This document shows, piece after piece, positions 16,697 through 27,100 of a stretch of 64,000 bases of DNA. The stretch's first letter is position 1. Each line of letters opens with the position of its first letter. A program made the position numbers and the translations under genes. The stretch is taken from contig CAWFMF010000004.1 in assembly GCA_963816985.1 (NCBI GenBank), positions 868,001 through 932,000 of the forward strand. The letters are read 5' to 3'. Under the pieces are notes generated by a model, which saw nothing but the letters and a program-made list of their open reading frames with translations, searched no databases and had not been told where the DNA came from. Source of the stretch: JAIVJM01 sp963816985. GTDB taxonomy: Bacteria; Acidobacteriota; Blastocatellia; Pyrinomonadales; Pyrinomonadaceae.

Positions 16697-17773
16697 TCAC
16701 GCCACCTTCACGCCCCTGATGGTCTTCGTCCGCTCCCGCCTCCTCACCCGTGCCGTCTTAGCCCTCACCAGCCGGATGTTAGCCAACTGCCGCGCCCCAC
16801 GCTGGAACGACTTCGCGCACAACTCCACCATCCTGAAAGCCTGCTCTATAGCCTCCGCCTCCTCCTGGTAAGGCACATCCCAGTGCCCCGGATTCCAGTG
16901 ATGCACCTTCGCCCCCAACTTCCGATGCTCCGCCCACTGCCGGAACTCGTATGACTCCGTCCGCGGCTCGCCTTGGAAGCGCGTCATCGCCTTCTCCGTC
17001 CATTCGAGCTGCATCACGTAGGCTTGCGTCATCTGGTCTATCAGGATGTACTCCGACGCCCCGCGCGGCCTCCACTCCTCGATCAGCCCGTCTCGAACGG
17101 CGAGGTACTGCGCCCTCTTCCAAGTTTCGTGTTCCCACCGCATGACCTCGAAGGCCCGCGCCCCGTAGTGGCCGGAAATGAACTCGTCGCGCGCCTCTAG
17201 CCGGACGGCCTTCCACAGCTCGATGGCGTCGCGCGGCGAGGCGTTCCACAGTTGCCCGATGTCGCCCCAGTCAACGAACTGGGCGGCCTTCCGCTTGATG
17301 TACTTGATGTGCTCCTCAAGCTCCTCGTCGGGCTTCGGCTCCCACTTCCGCAACCAGAGTTCGCGCTTGCGCTCCCGCAGCGCCTGCTCCGCCTCCCAGG
17401 ACTCTTGATACGTCTTCGCATCTTCCGGCGACTTCATCTCGCAGCGCAGCTTCTCCTGCTCCAACTCGTAAGCCGCCACCGTGCTCCAGCGCTTCGATAT
17501 TTCGCGCACGACCGAGCACGGCTCGACGCCAGCCGTCCTCGCGTCGAATGAAGTCGGGTCAATATGGAGAGGCGGCAACTCTTCCGAGAGCTCAGGCGAC
17601 ACTTCCGGCTGATCCTCGATCTTCTCGACGGCCTTCAGTTTCGTGCTGATATCTTTACCCCCACGGCAGCGGACATCAGGCGACGCAGGAAGGCCCGCGC
17701 CTCGTTGAGTTCGGAGCGCCAGCACGGCGACGCCTCCGCCTCGCTTCGATAACAGCCCTGACGGCGGACACAT
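16697..17773 (-). CDS. Unknown island protein rich in charged helices
   Basis: Up to 358 residues. The start is uncertain: the reading frame enters from inside the preceding DUF6788 gene, which itself has a frameshift, so the first ~45 residues may not be real. The coherent part begins near DISTKLKAVEKIEDQPE. It is rich in Trp, Glu and Arg helices (WEAEQALRERKRELWLRKWE, EEHIKYIKRKAAQFVDWGD), with a basic C-terminus (KTARVRRRERTKT). No catalytic motif, signal peptide or membrane segment is seen. It follows DUF6788 directly on the same strand, suggesting one operon. Function unknown; possibly DNA-related given the island setting. Confidence 0.6.
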   Translation of the reverse strand: MCPPSGLLSKRGGGVAVLALRTQRGAGLPASPDVRCRGGKDISTKLKAVEKIEDQPEVSPELSEELPPLHIDPTSFDARTAGVEPCSVVREISKRWSTVAAYELEQEKLRCEMKSPEDAKTYQESWEAEQALRERKRELWLRKWEPKPDEELEEHIKYIKRKAAQFVDWGDIGQLWNASPRDAIELWKAVRLEARDEFISGHYGARAFEVMRWEHETWKRAQYLAVRDGLIEEWRPRGASEYILIDQMTQAYVMQLEWTEKAMTRFQGEPRTESYEFRQWAEHRKLGAKVHHWNPGHWDVPYQEEAEAIEQAFRMVELCAKSFQRGARQLANIRLVRAKTARVRRRERTKTIRGVKVA

Positions 17774-18020
17774 CCTCCCGCTTCACGTAGAACTTCGACA
17801 GACCCGTTGGAGAGGACACGAAGAAGTAGTAGTAGCCCTCGTGCAACTCTCCCCGCGCACAGCGGCAGTTAGGCTTGCCACACTTCACGCGCTGACATTG
17901 GAGCGAGCCGCCGCGTTCGGCGAGGTGCAGAATCTTAGGTAAAGAATCCGCAGATTTTTTTGACGCGCCTTTACGCGAGGCGTTCTTGTGAGACGTAACA
18001 TCTTTTGATTTTAGCTGCAT
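17635..18020 (-). pseudogene. DUF6788-like protein with one frameshift
   Basis: Start ATG at 18020, with TTAAGGT upstream. The N-terminus is basic, then comes the signature QRVKCGKPNCRCARGELH followed by YYYFFVSSPTGLSKFYV, a short Cys-rich domain I know as DUF6788. It is frequent in mobile elements, and its function is unknown. At the poly-Arg stretch near 17735 the frame breaks. One added base restores WRSELNEARAFLRRLMSAA and a stop at 17635-17637, overlapping the next gene. The break is another single-base deletion of the kind seen across this island. Confidence 0.72.
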
Positions 18021-18157
18021 GAGACCTTAACCCTTGCACATTATGAACTTAACCGACGCAGCGGCTGCTATTTGACTAGGATAAAGTACATCCCTACTGC
18101 TTAATATGACCTTAATAGTGCCGGTAAAAGAGCATTTAAACATCTCTTTTGGGCAAT

Positions 18158-18481
18158 TTAGGCCACGGTTTCTGCCTCTTTACTGTCGTTCTGCTCCGCC
18201 GGAACGAAACATTCGACGAGTTCGCCGCAAGCTCCACAGAGCGTGTCAACATACAGTAAGCCTTCCTTGAAGGATTTCTCTTGCCGCATCCCGCGAGAGC
18301 CGCAGTACGGACAGCGGCGCGATAGCAGGCCCACGATTTCCGCTTTGTATTGCCGCAACGCGGTTAGCTTCGCTTCGGTCAGCACGCCGCGCGGTGCGTC
18401 CAATTCAAGGTTGCCGTCCGCCGTCGCAGTTATGACTACCCCCGCCGTTTGTAATTCACTTAAGAGCGTTGTGGCCCTCAT
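18158..18481 (-). CDS. TubC_N-like domain plus zinc ribbon
   Basis: 107 residues. Residues 1-55 resemble the TubC N-terminal docking fold (TLLSELQTAGVVI..LELDAPRGVLT..LRQYKAEIVGLL), which in mobile elements often accompanies primase/helicase genes. Residues 56-90 form a zinc ribbon with CPYCGSRG and CGACGE. The C-terminus is acidic. It lies downstream of the DUF3987 helicase on the same strand, so it may be an accessory replication protein of the island. The frame is intact. No clear ribosome site is seen at this ATG. Function inferred only from context and fold resemblance. Confidence 0.7.
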   Translation of the reverse strand: MRATTLLSELQTAGVVITATADGNLELDAPRGVLTEAKLTALRQYKAEIVGLLSRRCPYCGSRGMRQEKSFKEGLLYVDTLCGACGELVECFVPAEQNDSKEAETVA

Positions 18482-18565
18482 ATCCTCACCTTCTCTCGCG
18501 TGGTTGCAGACTCTGCCAACATAGGTTGAGCAAAAGAAGAAGAGGTAGAAAAGTTCTCTGGTCTT

Positions 18566-20646
18566 TTATTTACAACTCTCACAATCCTCAGAACTTCCTT
18601 CCGACGGGGAGTTTTGAGGATTGTGAGAATTGTGAGAATGAGAAAAGAGCAACGGATTAACGTCGAAGACTTGACTCGGTTTGCGTCCCGGTCTGCGGTC
18701 TGTGTTGTCTGTGCGCGCACGGATATATCCATGCGCTTCGAGAAGTTCCAGCGCAGGTTCGATGTCAGTTACTTTTTTGAATCGCCCTTTTTGGGCTTGG
18801 TGCGCCTCGCGTTTGGTGAAACTATGTTGGCCTGTCCTCTCAACCCAGCGCAGCAAGTGTCTGGCATTTTGATCTGTATGTCCGCGCCCATCTCGGCATA
18901 AGCGGCTCTGGCGTGCGGGATAAGGTAGCGCCCAATGGTGATGGCGCGCAGCATCGCTTCCGAGGACACTCGCTCCGGCCAGTGAGCAAGGTTTTGCGCG
19001 TGTTCTGCCAGATGAAGAATACCCGCGATCCTCACAACCGCGCCCGCCAGCTTGCCAGCCCAATCTGCCATCGTGCCCAGCGCCCCATCGTCCGCGAGCT
19101 GCGGCTCTAGCTCAGTTTCAAATTGTTTAAGTAGTGCATTGGCCTCGGCAGTTAAATAGAGCATTCGCGCTACGGGCAAACCGTCATAGTCTTTAGTAGA
19201 TTCAAGCTGCGCTAATGCCGTAACGTTGTTCTTGTAGGTGTGCCGAACTTCGCTTTCCAATGGCTGTGAGTCAATCTGGCGGCGACCAATAGTGCTTTTG
19301 GGCAAGCTGTAAAGAAATCTGCCGATGAGGCCGCGCCCGCGAAAGCCCGGCTTGTCCACAAGGCCACGAATAACATCCGGCTGCACGGTCAACCCAATCG
19401 TCAGCGCGGGGTGCGGCACATGCTCGGATCGTCCGCGCTGATCCACGCGCAGCGTATCCCCCGAATGTCCCTTGAGAATCACGTCGAAGTTCGGAGCGCC
19501 GCCCGTGTAACGCCCGGCCAGCATGTCGAACAGATCGCCTTCGGGCGAGAACAAGCACATGCGCCCGCTTTGCTCCGCCAACAGTGAAGCCAACACTTCA
19601 GGCGTCGCGTCAGCCGCGATCAGACGAGGCGGTAGGGGAACTTTCAGCGCGGCGAGTTCCTGTGCCAATCTGATCGCCTCATCCTCTTTACTTTTGCGCT
19701 CTAACGGATCATCGGTTCTGGCCGTTTCTTTCTCAAGCCGATGGCGTCTTTCCTCCAGCATTCGATACTCGCTCGCGGCCTGAGCAATTTCATCGCGCTT
19801 CGCCTCGCTCAGAACGCGTTCGATTTCTTCAAGCGGTTCACACGTCGCGGAGAAGACGGCTGACTTGCGGTTGGCGGGGTTCATCGCCGAGACGGTGTAA
19901 AGGTTCAATGGCTCAGTCCAGCCGGGCCGCGCTTGAATCCGTACCTTGCCCGCGAGTGCGCCCGCGCAGACTGAGAGCGCCAGCAGGGCGGCCAAGTCAA
20001 CGGGTGTCTGAGTCTCACGCGCCAAACTCTGCACGAATACGCGCAGCCAAGCAGGAAGCGTCTTTACGGGAAAATCCGGCAAATCATGTTCGTAAAATGC
20101 GGCGGGCAGTTCCCATTGCTCTGACTCTGCGGTTGTATTTCTCTGATAGGTTCTTTCTTTTGAAGGCAAGCGTCCGGCAGATAGCCCTTCGGCAACAAGT
20201 AAAGCGTCATAGCTACACCCGGAGTTACACGTCACCGCGCCGCTGTCTGGAAAATAGGCGAGTGCCGTCATACCTTTGCCGTTATGAGCTAAACACTGCG
20301 CATCATAATTGCCGCGCGGGTTACGATTCGCGCGTGCCATGATGCGCTCACAGAGTTCCATGTGACGGTCTTCGTGATACTCAAAGACGGGCGTCTTATC
20401 ATTGCTGCGTTCTGACTGTCTGTCATTGGGCTTTGACCCAAGATCAAGTGCGCGCCAATCAAGCAGGAAACCTTCTTCAGCGTGAAACTGATATGGAGCA
20501 TCTGGTGAGGCAATGGCGGGTGTGTAATACATCCGGCTGGCATCCTGCGCTTGCGCGTCAATCCTGCCGTCTGATACGCGCGCCGCCCATCGCCAAAGCG
20601 CGGGGAACTTTTCCACCGGGATCGGCACGGCCAGAGGCGGACACAT
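18566..20646 (-). pseudogene. DUF3987 helicase/primase-type protein, N-truncated and frameshifted
   Basis: From 20646 the first ~75 residues (DASRMYYTPAIASPDAP, EGFLLDW) are the tail of a primase-polymerase domain whose catalytic half is absent. A DUF3987 ATPase-like body follows (SVCAGALAGKVRIQARPGW, SAMNPANRKSA, IAADATPEVLASLLAE, FSPEGDLFDMLAGRY, TIGLTVQPDVIRGL). Near 18862 one base is missing. The genuine C-terminus, NARHLLRWVERTG and FTKREAHQAQKGRFKKV, continues in another frame to 18566. Such proteins drive replication of integrative elements and satellites. Only 78 bases separate the ATG from attR, so the primase half was lost at the island edge. Confidence 0.82.
18575..18630. repeat. 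Inverted repeat at the end of the DUF3987 gene
   Basis: Arms 18575-18590 and 18615-18630 pair at 15 of 16 positions (core CTCACAATCCTCA). The hairpin lies within the last codons of the frame-corrected gene and may end its transcript. Confidence 0.55.
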
Positions 20647-20724
20647 TCAACTGAATGGGCCACTAATGTGTTGGGCCAAAGTTGTAGAAATGGCTGTAAG
20701 TGCTCTAATGAAAGGGTTTGGCGA

Positions 20725-20770
20725 GACTACGAATCAGAAGGTCGCACGTTCGAGTCGTGCCGGGTGCATT
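20725..20770. repeat. attR core of the island
   Basis: Second copy of the 46-base tRNA-Arg 3' half, identical to 3844-3889. It lacks the tRNA 5' half and so is not a tRNA gene. Confidence 0.9.
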
Positions 20771-20787
20771 GTCAGTAGCAATAAGTT

Positions 20788-20811
20788 AAGGGCAGCCATG
20801 CGGCTGCCCTT
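20788..20811 (+). terminator. Original tRNA-Arg terminator, displaced by the island
   Basis: AAGGGCAGCC / GGCTGCCCTT stem with an ATGC loop, then TTCTCGTTTT, 18 bases past attR. It is the expected downstream terminator of the uninterrupted tRNA locus. Confidence 0.75.
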
Positions 20812-21210
20812 TCTCGTTTTGTGTGCCTGTAGTGTGCCAGCCTCAAAGTGGCAGATGAGCACAGCTCATTAACATACTTTGTTCAGATAAAAATTTGACA
20901 GGTTAATCTGGGCAAGAGCAACATTGCGCCTATTCGGGACTCTCCTAATAGCGTAAAGCCGAATCCACGTGTGCTCGCGTTTGTGGCGTGATGCGGGGCT
21001 TCGAGCGCGGCTGCTTGCGGGGCCTGTGCCAGTTCGTCGGCCTGCTCACAGGTGTCTTGATATTATGCCCGTGTCTGGTGCTGCTCTTGTCGCAATGGAA
21101 ACACTTGCGCCAGTATCTGCGCCGACCTGAGCGATGAACAGATTCCGGATTCAACGGCGAGGTAAGAGAGCCAACTCTTACCCCGCTTAATACCATGCGA
21201 GGAGAAAAGA
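20812..21210. other. Gene-free stretch before the dienelactone hydrolase
   Basis: No supported gene. The only distinct feature is a perfect 8-base inverted repeat, GGTAAGAG...CTCTTACC (21161-21182), about 30 bases before the hydrolase start; it could be an operator or leader hairpin. Confidence 0.4.
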
Positions 21211-22098
<888 letters not shown>

Positions 22099-22692
22099 TG
22101 CTTGATGACGCCGGCGGCCATCGAGACAAAGGCGCGAGCGCTCCTCCTCTTTGGCCGCGGGCGCATACGAGCTGAGTCTGCTACCAGATGCTCGAACAGC
22201 ATTGCCGAAATCAGACGTTCATCAGGTCGCCTCTCCCTCTTCAATAAAATAACTCTTCCGGGGAATCTGTAGGTTCGTGTGTCTGTGGTGTGAGAACTTC
22301 AAGGTGACGCCGAACACGGATGAGGAATTGGAGCCGCCGCGACTCCGGGCGGGAGTCGGTGTCGGTGAGCGGCGGCTCCGCCGTCGGGGCGCGCTTGCGA
22401 GGGGGGGCGGGGCGCGCGGGGGTGGGAGACGGCTTTCGTGAGTGGGCGAGGACAGAACTTAAATTTTCAGAAGGCGTCGGAGACCGCCCGGCTGCTCGTC
22501 AGACGGTGACGGCCCAGCGGGCCACGGCGGGGACGCTCAAGGCTGTGACGTCGCGGCGGGCGCTGTTCGTCCTCTTCAATGACGTATGAGTTTCTTCGGG
22601 AAAACGTTTCACGGCGGAGATGCCGGCGACGCGTGTGATGCTAGAATGGCGTCCGGTTCGGCCCCACGTTTGAAGCCCCGACGGGAACCAAG
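22099..22692. other. Long gene-free region with a nested hairpin
   Basis: No supported gene in 594 bases. 22331-22378 forms an outer 10-base stem (GAGCCGCCGC / GCGGCGGCTC) enclosing an inner GACTCC/GGAGTC hairpin. A TAGAAT box at 22641-22646 could be the -10 of the sigma factor promoter, without a clear -35. Confidence 0.4.
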
Positions 22693-23253
22693 ATGAAGGG
22701 ACAGAGTAATCTCACACAGGCGGCTTTCGATTCTTTGCTGGTCTGGCTCGACGCGGACAGGGAGCAGGCCGGGAGGAAGTACGAGATGATCCGCCAGAGG
22801 CTCATCAAGATTTTCACCTGCCGCGGTCGCCCCGACGCCGAAGAGCTGGCGGACGAGACCATCAACCGCGTCACGCTCAAGGCCGAGGAGTTGTCGAAGG
22901 GCTACGTCGGCGACCCCTCGCTCTACTTCTACGGCGTCGCGCAGAAGGTCTATCTGGAGTCCCTGAGGACGCGCCGCGCGCCGGTCTTCGTGCCGCCGCC
23001 CGTCGCCAAGTCCGAAGAGGACGAGGAGGAGTACGACTGCCTCGAAAACTGCGTCCTTCAGCTCCCGCCGTTCAGCCGCGAGCTGGTCATCGAGTATTAC
23101 CAGAACGACAAGCGGGCGAAGATTGACCACCGGAAGGAGCTGGCCGAGCGGCTCGGCATCGCGCAGAACGCCCTGCGCATCCGCGCCCACCGCATCCGCC
23201 TGACGCTCCAGCGGTGCGTCGAGACCTGCCTCGCGCAAAAGCTCCCGGCATGA
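22693..23253 (+). CDS. ECF-like RNA polymerase sigma factor
   Basis: 186 residues. The sigma-2 region spans about 25-95, with a DAEELADETINRV core and SLYFYGVAQKVYLESLR. A short acidic linker follows, then sigma-4 at about 110-175, with the HTH ELAERLGIAQNALRIRAHR. Length and spacing fit the ECF class. A putative anti-sigma membrane protein follows 81 bases downstream on the same strand. The clostripain-CHAT operon is convergent beyond it, making that module a candidate regulon; this is inference. A weak TAGAAT -10 lies about 50 bases upstream. Confidence 0.88.
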   Translation: MKGQSNLTQAAFDSLLVWLDADREQAGRKYEMIRQRLIKIFTCRGRPDAEELADETINRVTLKAEELSKGYVGDPSLYFYGVAQKVYLESLRTRRAPVFVPPPVAKSEEDEEEYDCLENCVLQLPPFSRELVIEYYQNDKRAKIDHRKELAERLGIAQNALRIRAHRIRLTLQRCVETCLAQKLPA

Positions 23254-23334
23254 AACGCGGCGGCCCTTTTTCGCATACACTTATAGAAGGGCCGACAGCG
23301 CCGCCGTAAACGAATTAACCGAACGATTTATTAA

Positions 23335-24156
23335 ATGACGACGAACGCAGGAGATAGCAACGAAATCAGGCGATACCTGCTGGGGGGCCTGACGGAAGAG
23401 GAGGGGCAGGGGGTTGAGCAGCGCCTGCTGACCGACGAGGACTTTTTCGAGGAATTGCTCTTCGTCGAAGAAGAGCTGACCGACCAGTACCTCAAAGAGG
23501 GGCTCGACGAGGACGAGCGCCGCGCCTTCGAGGGCCACTTCCTCTCGACCCCGGAGCGCCGACGGAAACTCAGGTTCGCGAAGGCTCTGAACAGGTACGT
23601 CTCCGAACATTCGGCAACCGCTTCGGGCGTCGAAGCCGCCGCCTCTCAGCCGCAGCACGTCGCCGACCTGCCGATTTTGGCCGGGCGGGCGCGCCCCTCC
23701 TTCTGGAGCGGTTGGGGTTGGACGCTCCGCGCTTCGACGGCCTTCGCGGTGGTGGCCTTGATGGTCGTCGGGGCGTGGTTTGCCACGCGCCCGACGACGC
23801 CCCGGACATTCGCCACCATCAGCCTCTCGCCCACCTCCGCCACGCGCGGCGGCGGCGGAGATGACACCCAGACGACTTCGGTCAGACTCTCGCCGGACAC
23901 GGACGCGCTGCGGATTTTATTAACGCTGCCGGGCGGCTCATCCCCGGCTCAGGCGACGCGCTTCAGCGTCTTGTTAGAAGATGTACGCGGCGTGGGCGAA
24001 CGTTTCGAGGCGGAGAGGGTGGACGGGCAGACGGTCTCGGTGGTCATCCCGGCGACGCGCCTCGCGCGCGACCGCTACACCCTCAAGCTCTTCGCGTCCG
24101 CTGCGGAGGGCGCGGAGCAGAAGCTTCCCGGCAGCTACTTCTTCAACGTCGAATAG
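23335..24156 (+). CDS. Membrane anti-sigma-factor-like protein
   Basis: 273 residues. The N-terminal ~90 residues are cytoplasmic and helical (IRRYLLGGLTEEEGQGVEQR, ELLFVEEELTDQYL, ERRAFEGHFLSTPERR), a pattern I associate with anti-sigma/adaptor proteins beside acidobacterial ECF factors. There is no HxxxCxxC zinc motif, so it is not a ZAS-type anti-sigma. One transmembrane helix spans 133-150. The C-terminal ~120 residues lie outside and form a beta-rich sensor-like domain (SVRLSPDTDALRILLTLPG, YTLKLFA) ending YFFNVE. It pairs with the upstream sigma factor and is convergent with the TPR-CHAT gene, 34 bases away. Confidence 0.75.
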   Translation: MTTNAGDSNEIRRYLLGGLTEEEGQGVEQRLLTDEDFFEELLFVEEELTDQYLKEGLDEDERRAFEGHFLSTPERRRKLRFAKALNRYVSEHSATASGVEAAASQPQHVADLPILAGRARPSFWSGWGWTLRASTAFAVVALMVVGAWFATRPTTPRTFATISLSPTSATRGGGGDDTQTTSVRLSPDTDALRILLTLPGGSSPAQATRFSVLLEDVRGVGERFEAERVDGQTVSVVIPATRLARDRYTLKLFASAAEGAEQKLPGSYFFNVE

Positions 24157-24190
24157 CCGCACTCCCTTCAACGTCGAAATAATCAACACG

Positions 24191-27100
24191 TCAGACGCGC
24201 GCCCCTTGAGAACGACGACGACGACGATACAGCCACGCCGCGCCGACGCACGCCACCAAGAGAAGCGCGCCCGCCGCCAACAACATCTTCCCTTCAACAG
24301 TCGCCACGCCCGCCCGTGTCGCCGCGATGGGGCGACGGTACTCGCCCTGCAAGGTGAACGCCGCCCAGTAGTAAGGCGAGCGCCACTGCGGCTCGCGCCG
24401 GATGCTGTTCTGCGCGTCGCGGAGCGCGGCGGCGGGCGTCTGTCCGCCCCGCAGGACGTTGGCGTAGAAGCGCTTCATCAGCTCGGCGGTCGCCTCGTCG
24501 TCCACCTTCCAAAGGCTCGACACGACACTCGACGCGCCCGCGTACATGAAGCCGCGAGTCAGCCCGATGAGACCCTCGCCGCGCACCTCTTTGCCGAGCG
24601 CGGTGCGGCACGCGCTCAGCACCACGAGGTCAACCGGCGCGCGCAGGTTGTAGATGTCCTGCAACTGGACGAAGCCTTCGATGGGCCGCCCCTCGCGGTC
24701 AACGGTGGAGAGTACGAGGCCGGATTTTTCGGGGCGCGCGGGGTCGAGGAAGCCGTGCGTGGCGAAGTGGAGGATGGCGAAGTCCGTGAGGTCTGTGGCC
24801 CGCAGTCGCTCGCGCGTCGCGTCGTAGTCGGCAGCCACGAAAGTCTTACCGGCGGAGGCCACCTCGCGCAGGTTGGCTAACTCGCGCCCGGCGTAAAACA
24901 GACGCCCGGTGCGCGTGGGGTCGAAGGCGTCGCCCTGAAGCTCGATGTCGCGCACGGCGCGGCGCGCTTCCTCGCCTTCCGGCGTCCGCGTGGCGGCGAC
25001 CACGCTTCCGCCCCCGCTCTTGCCTTTGTCCCGCGCGTAGTCCGAAGCGGAGACCGGGTCGCCGAAGGCCGCAAGGGTTTTGGAAGGCGCTCGACGCCGC
25101 GCCGTCTCCTGCCGCAACTGTCCGAGGATGGAGGCCGAAGGGGCGTTGACGACTTCGTTGACCGCGATGAGAGGCTCGCCGTCGGCGTTCGGCGACGGGA
25201 GGAGTTGGAAAGGGATGTAGTTGAGCGCGCCGTCGGCGACGACCACGACGCGACGCCCGCCCAGACTCTCGGCGACGGGCGACAAGACCATCCGGCTCAA
25301 CTCTCCGGCGGCCCGCGTCAGACTATCATCCGTCCCCTCGCCGGGCTCTTTCGCCAGCGCTTCGTAGACGGCGCGCGCCGCCGCGTTGATGGTGGCCCGC
25401 GCGGGCAACTCTCGGAACGTCAGTTGGTCGCGCGTGATGGCCCAGACGTAGCTCCTCGCTTCGCCGAGGCTGAATTCCAAGAGCACCGTCTGGTCGTCGG
25501 CGACGACCTCCTCCTGAATCCGCCGCAAGTCCCACGCGGAGGGCCGCGCCAGTTGATCGTAAGTCGGGTGACTGGCGCGGATGCTCTCGTTGACCTGCTT
25601 GTACTCGGCTTCGAGCCGCGACAGCTCGGCCTCCAAGGCGTCGAGTTCTTCCTTCTTATACTCGCCGCCGAGCAACGCGACGCGGTCGTCCTCCCGCACG
25701 CGGAGCGCGAGCCGGAGCGATTTTTCGCGCGCCGCCAGTTGCGGGTCGAGGCCGGGCGCGAGCGTCGTCTCGGTGGCGCGCAGCAGTTCGGCGAGCGAGC
25801 GCCCGCGCGCCAGCTCGCTCGTCTCGAAGGCGCGCGCCTCGAAGCCGCGTCCCGGCTCCGCGCGCGCCTTGCGCATCAGGCACTCGATGTAACTCTCGTA
25901 GCGCCCGTGCACCGACGCCGAGAAGGCCGCCGTCAGGTCCCGGCTGGTGGAGAGGCGGCGCATGTTCTCGGTCGCCTCGATGGAGCGGCGCAGGTAATCC
26001 TCCGCCGCGTCGAGGTTATTGCGTTTCAACTCCAGACTGCCGAGCGCGTAGAGCGTCGCCGACTGGTTGACCTGATCGGCGAGCGCTTGGAAGGTTTCGA
26101 GCGCGTCGCGGTAAGCCTTCTCCGCCTCTTCGACTCGCCCCTGCTGTTCATAGACCTGCCCCTTGAAGGCGCGGACACGAGCCGCCTCCAGAGGGTGCTT
26201 GAGCTGCTCGTACATCTCCTGCGCGCGTTCGAAATGGCTGAGGGCCGAGGCGTCATCGTTCAACGCAAGGAAGGTGCGGCCCAGAAAGTCATGGCAGAGG
26301 GCGGCGACTTTTTTGTCGCCCATCGCCTCGGCGTCCGCGAGAGTGCGTTGCAGTTCGTCGAGCGCCTCCGGGTACTTGCCGAGCATGTACTGAGTCTTCC
26401 CGATGGCCCACGCCGCCGCAATCATGGCGCGCTTGTCCTGCGTTCGGCGGTAGATATCCATTGACTGGCGGAATTTTTCGAGGCCGGGGCCGGGCAGCCC
26501 GCTCTCGACGAAGGCTTCGGCGAGACCGGCGTTAATCCGCCCCATGTTGTAGGGCTCCGATTTTTCGTCGAGCAGCCCTTGAGCCTCGGAGAGGAACTTG
26601 AAGACGTTCTGCCACGCGCTCTTGCGGAATTCGATGAACCCCAAGTCAATGAGGGCCGCGGCCTGCTGGTCGGCGACGCCAAGCTCGCGCCAGATGCCGA
26701 GTGCAGCCTCGTGGCTCTCCGTCGCTTCCGCCAGATTGTTGAGCGCCTGATGATAAGAGCCGATGGCGGCATACGCCTTGGCGACGCCCGTTTTGTCTCC
26801 GGCGGACTGCGAGAGGGCGAGGGCCTCGCGCGCCATGCCGAGGGCCGAGGTGGGGTCTCCGTAGTGCTTGCACTCGCTGAGCGTGAGCAGGGCCTGTGCC
26901 TTACCGGCGGCGTAGCCGCTGCGCTCGGCGAGCGCGACGGCCCGGCGGAGGAAGTCGCCCGCCGCGTCGCACTCGCCCACGTGTGTGTGGGCCGCGCCGA
27001 GGCCGTCGAGGGCGTCAACGCTCGCCTCCGCGTCGGGCGTCCGCTCAAGCAGCGCGAGCGCCTCCCGGTAACTCTCCATCGCCTCGCGCGGGAGTTGCAG

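Larger units (their letters stand above)
3844..20770. mobile_element. Genomic island integrated in tRNA-Arg
   Basis: About 16.9 kb bounded by two identical 46-base copies of the tRNA-Arg 3' half (3844-3889 and 20725-20770). The left end keeps an intact tRNA. Contents: SWIM protein, excisionase-like HTH, type I restriction cluster with an EVE/Mrr nuclease, frameshifted TPR-Fis regulator, small lipoprotein and membrane protein, IS110 transposase, DUF6788 pair, TubC_N/zinc-ribbon protein and DUF3987 helicase. Several genes look visibly more AT-rich than the flanking chromosome. No tyrosine or serine integrase can be read, and the right-end helicase lacks its primase part, so the element is probably a decayed or trans-mobilised integrative element. 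Confidence 0.85.

Noticed and set aside
20666..20872. Small frame across attR
   Set aside because: It is composed of the duplicated tRNA sequence and the terminator, with no ribosome site.
22320..22589. Small plus-strand frame before the sigma gene
   Set aside because: It spans the nested hairpin, and its composition is Arg/Gly/Ser noise with no motif.
25205..26464. Plus-strand frame opposite TPR-CHAT
   Set aside because: No ribosome site or domain, and fully antisense to a gene with intact catalytic motifs.
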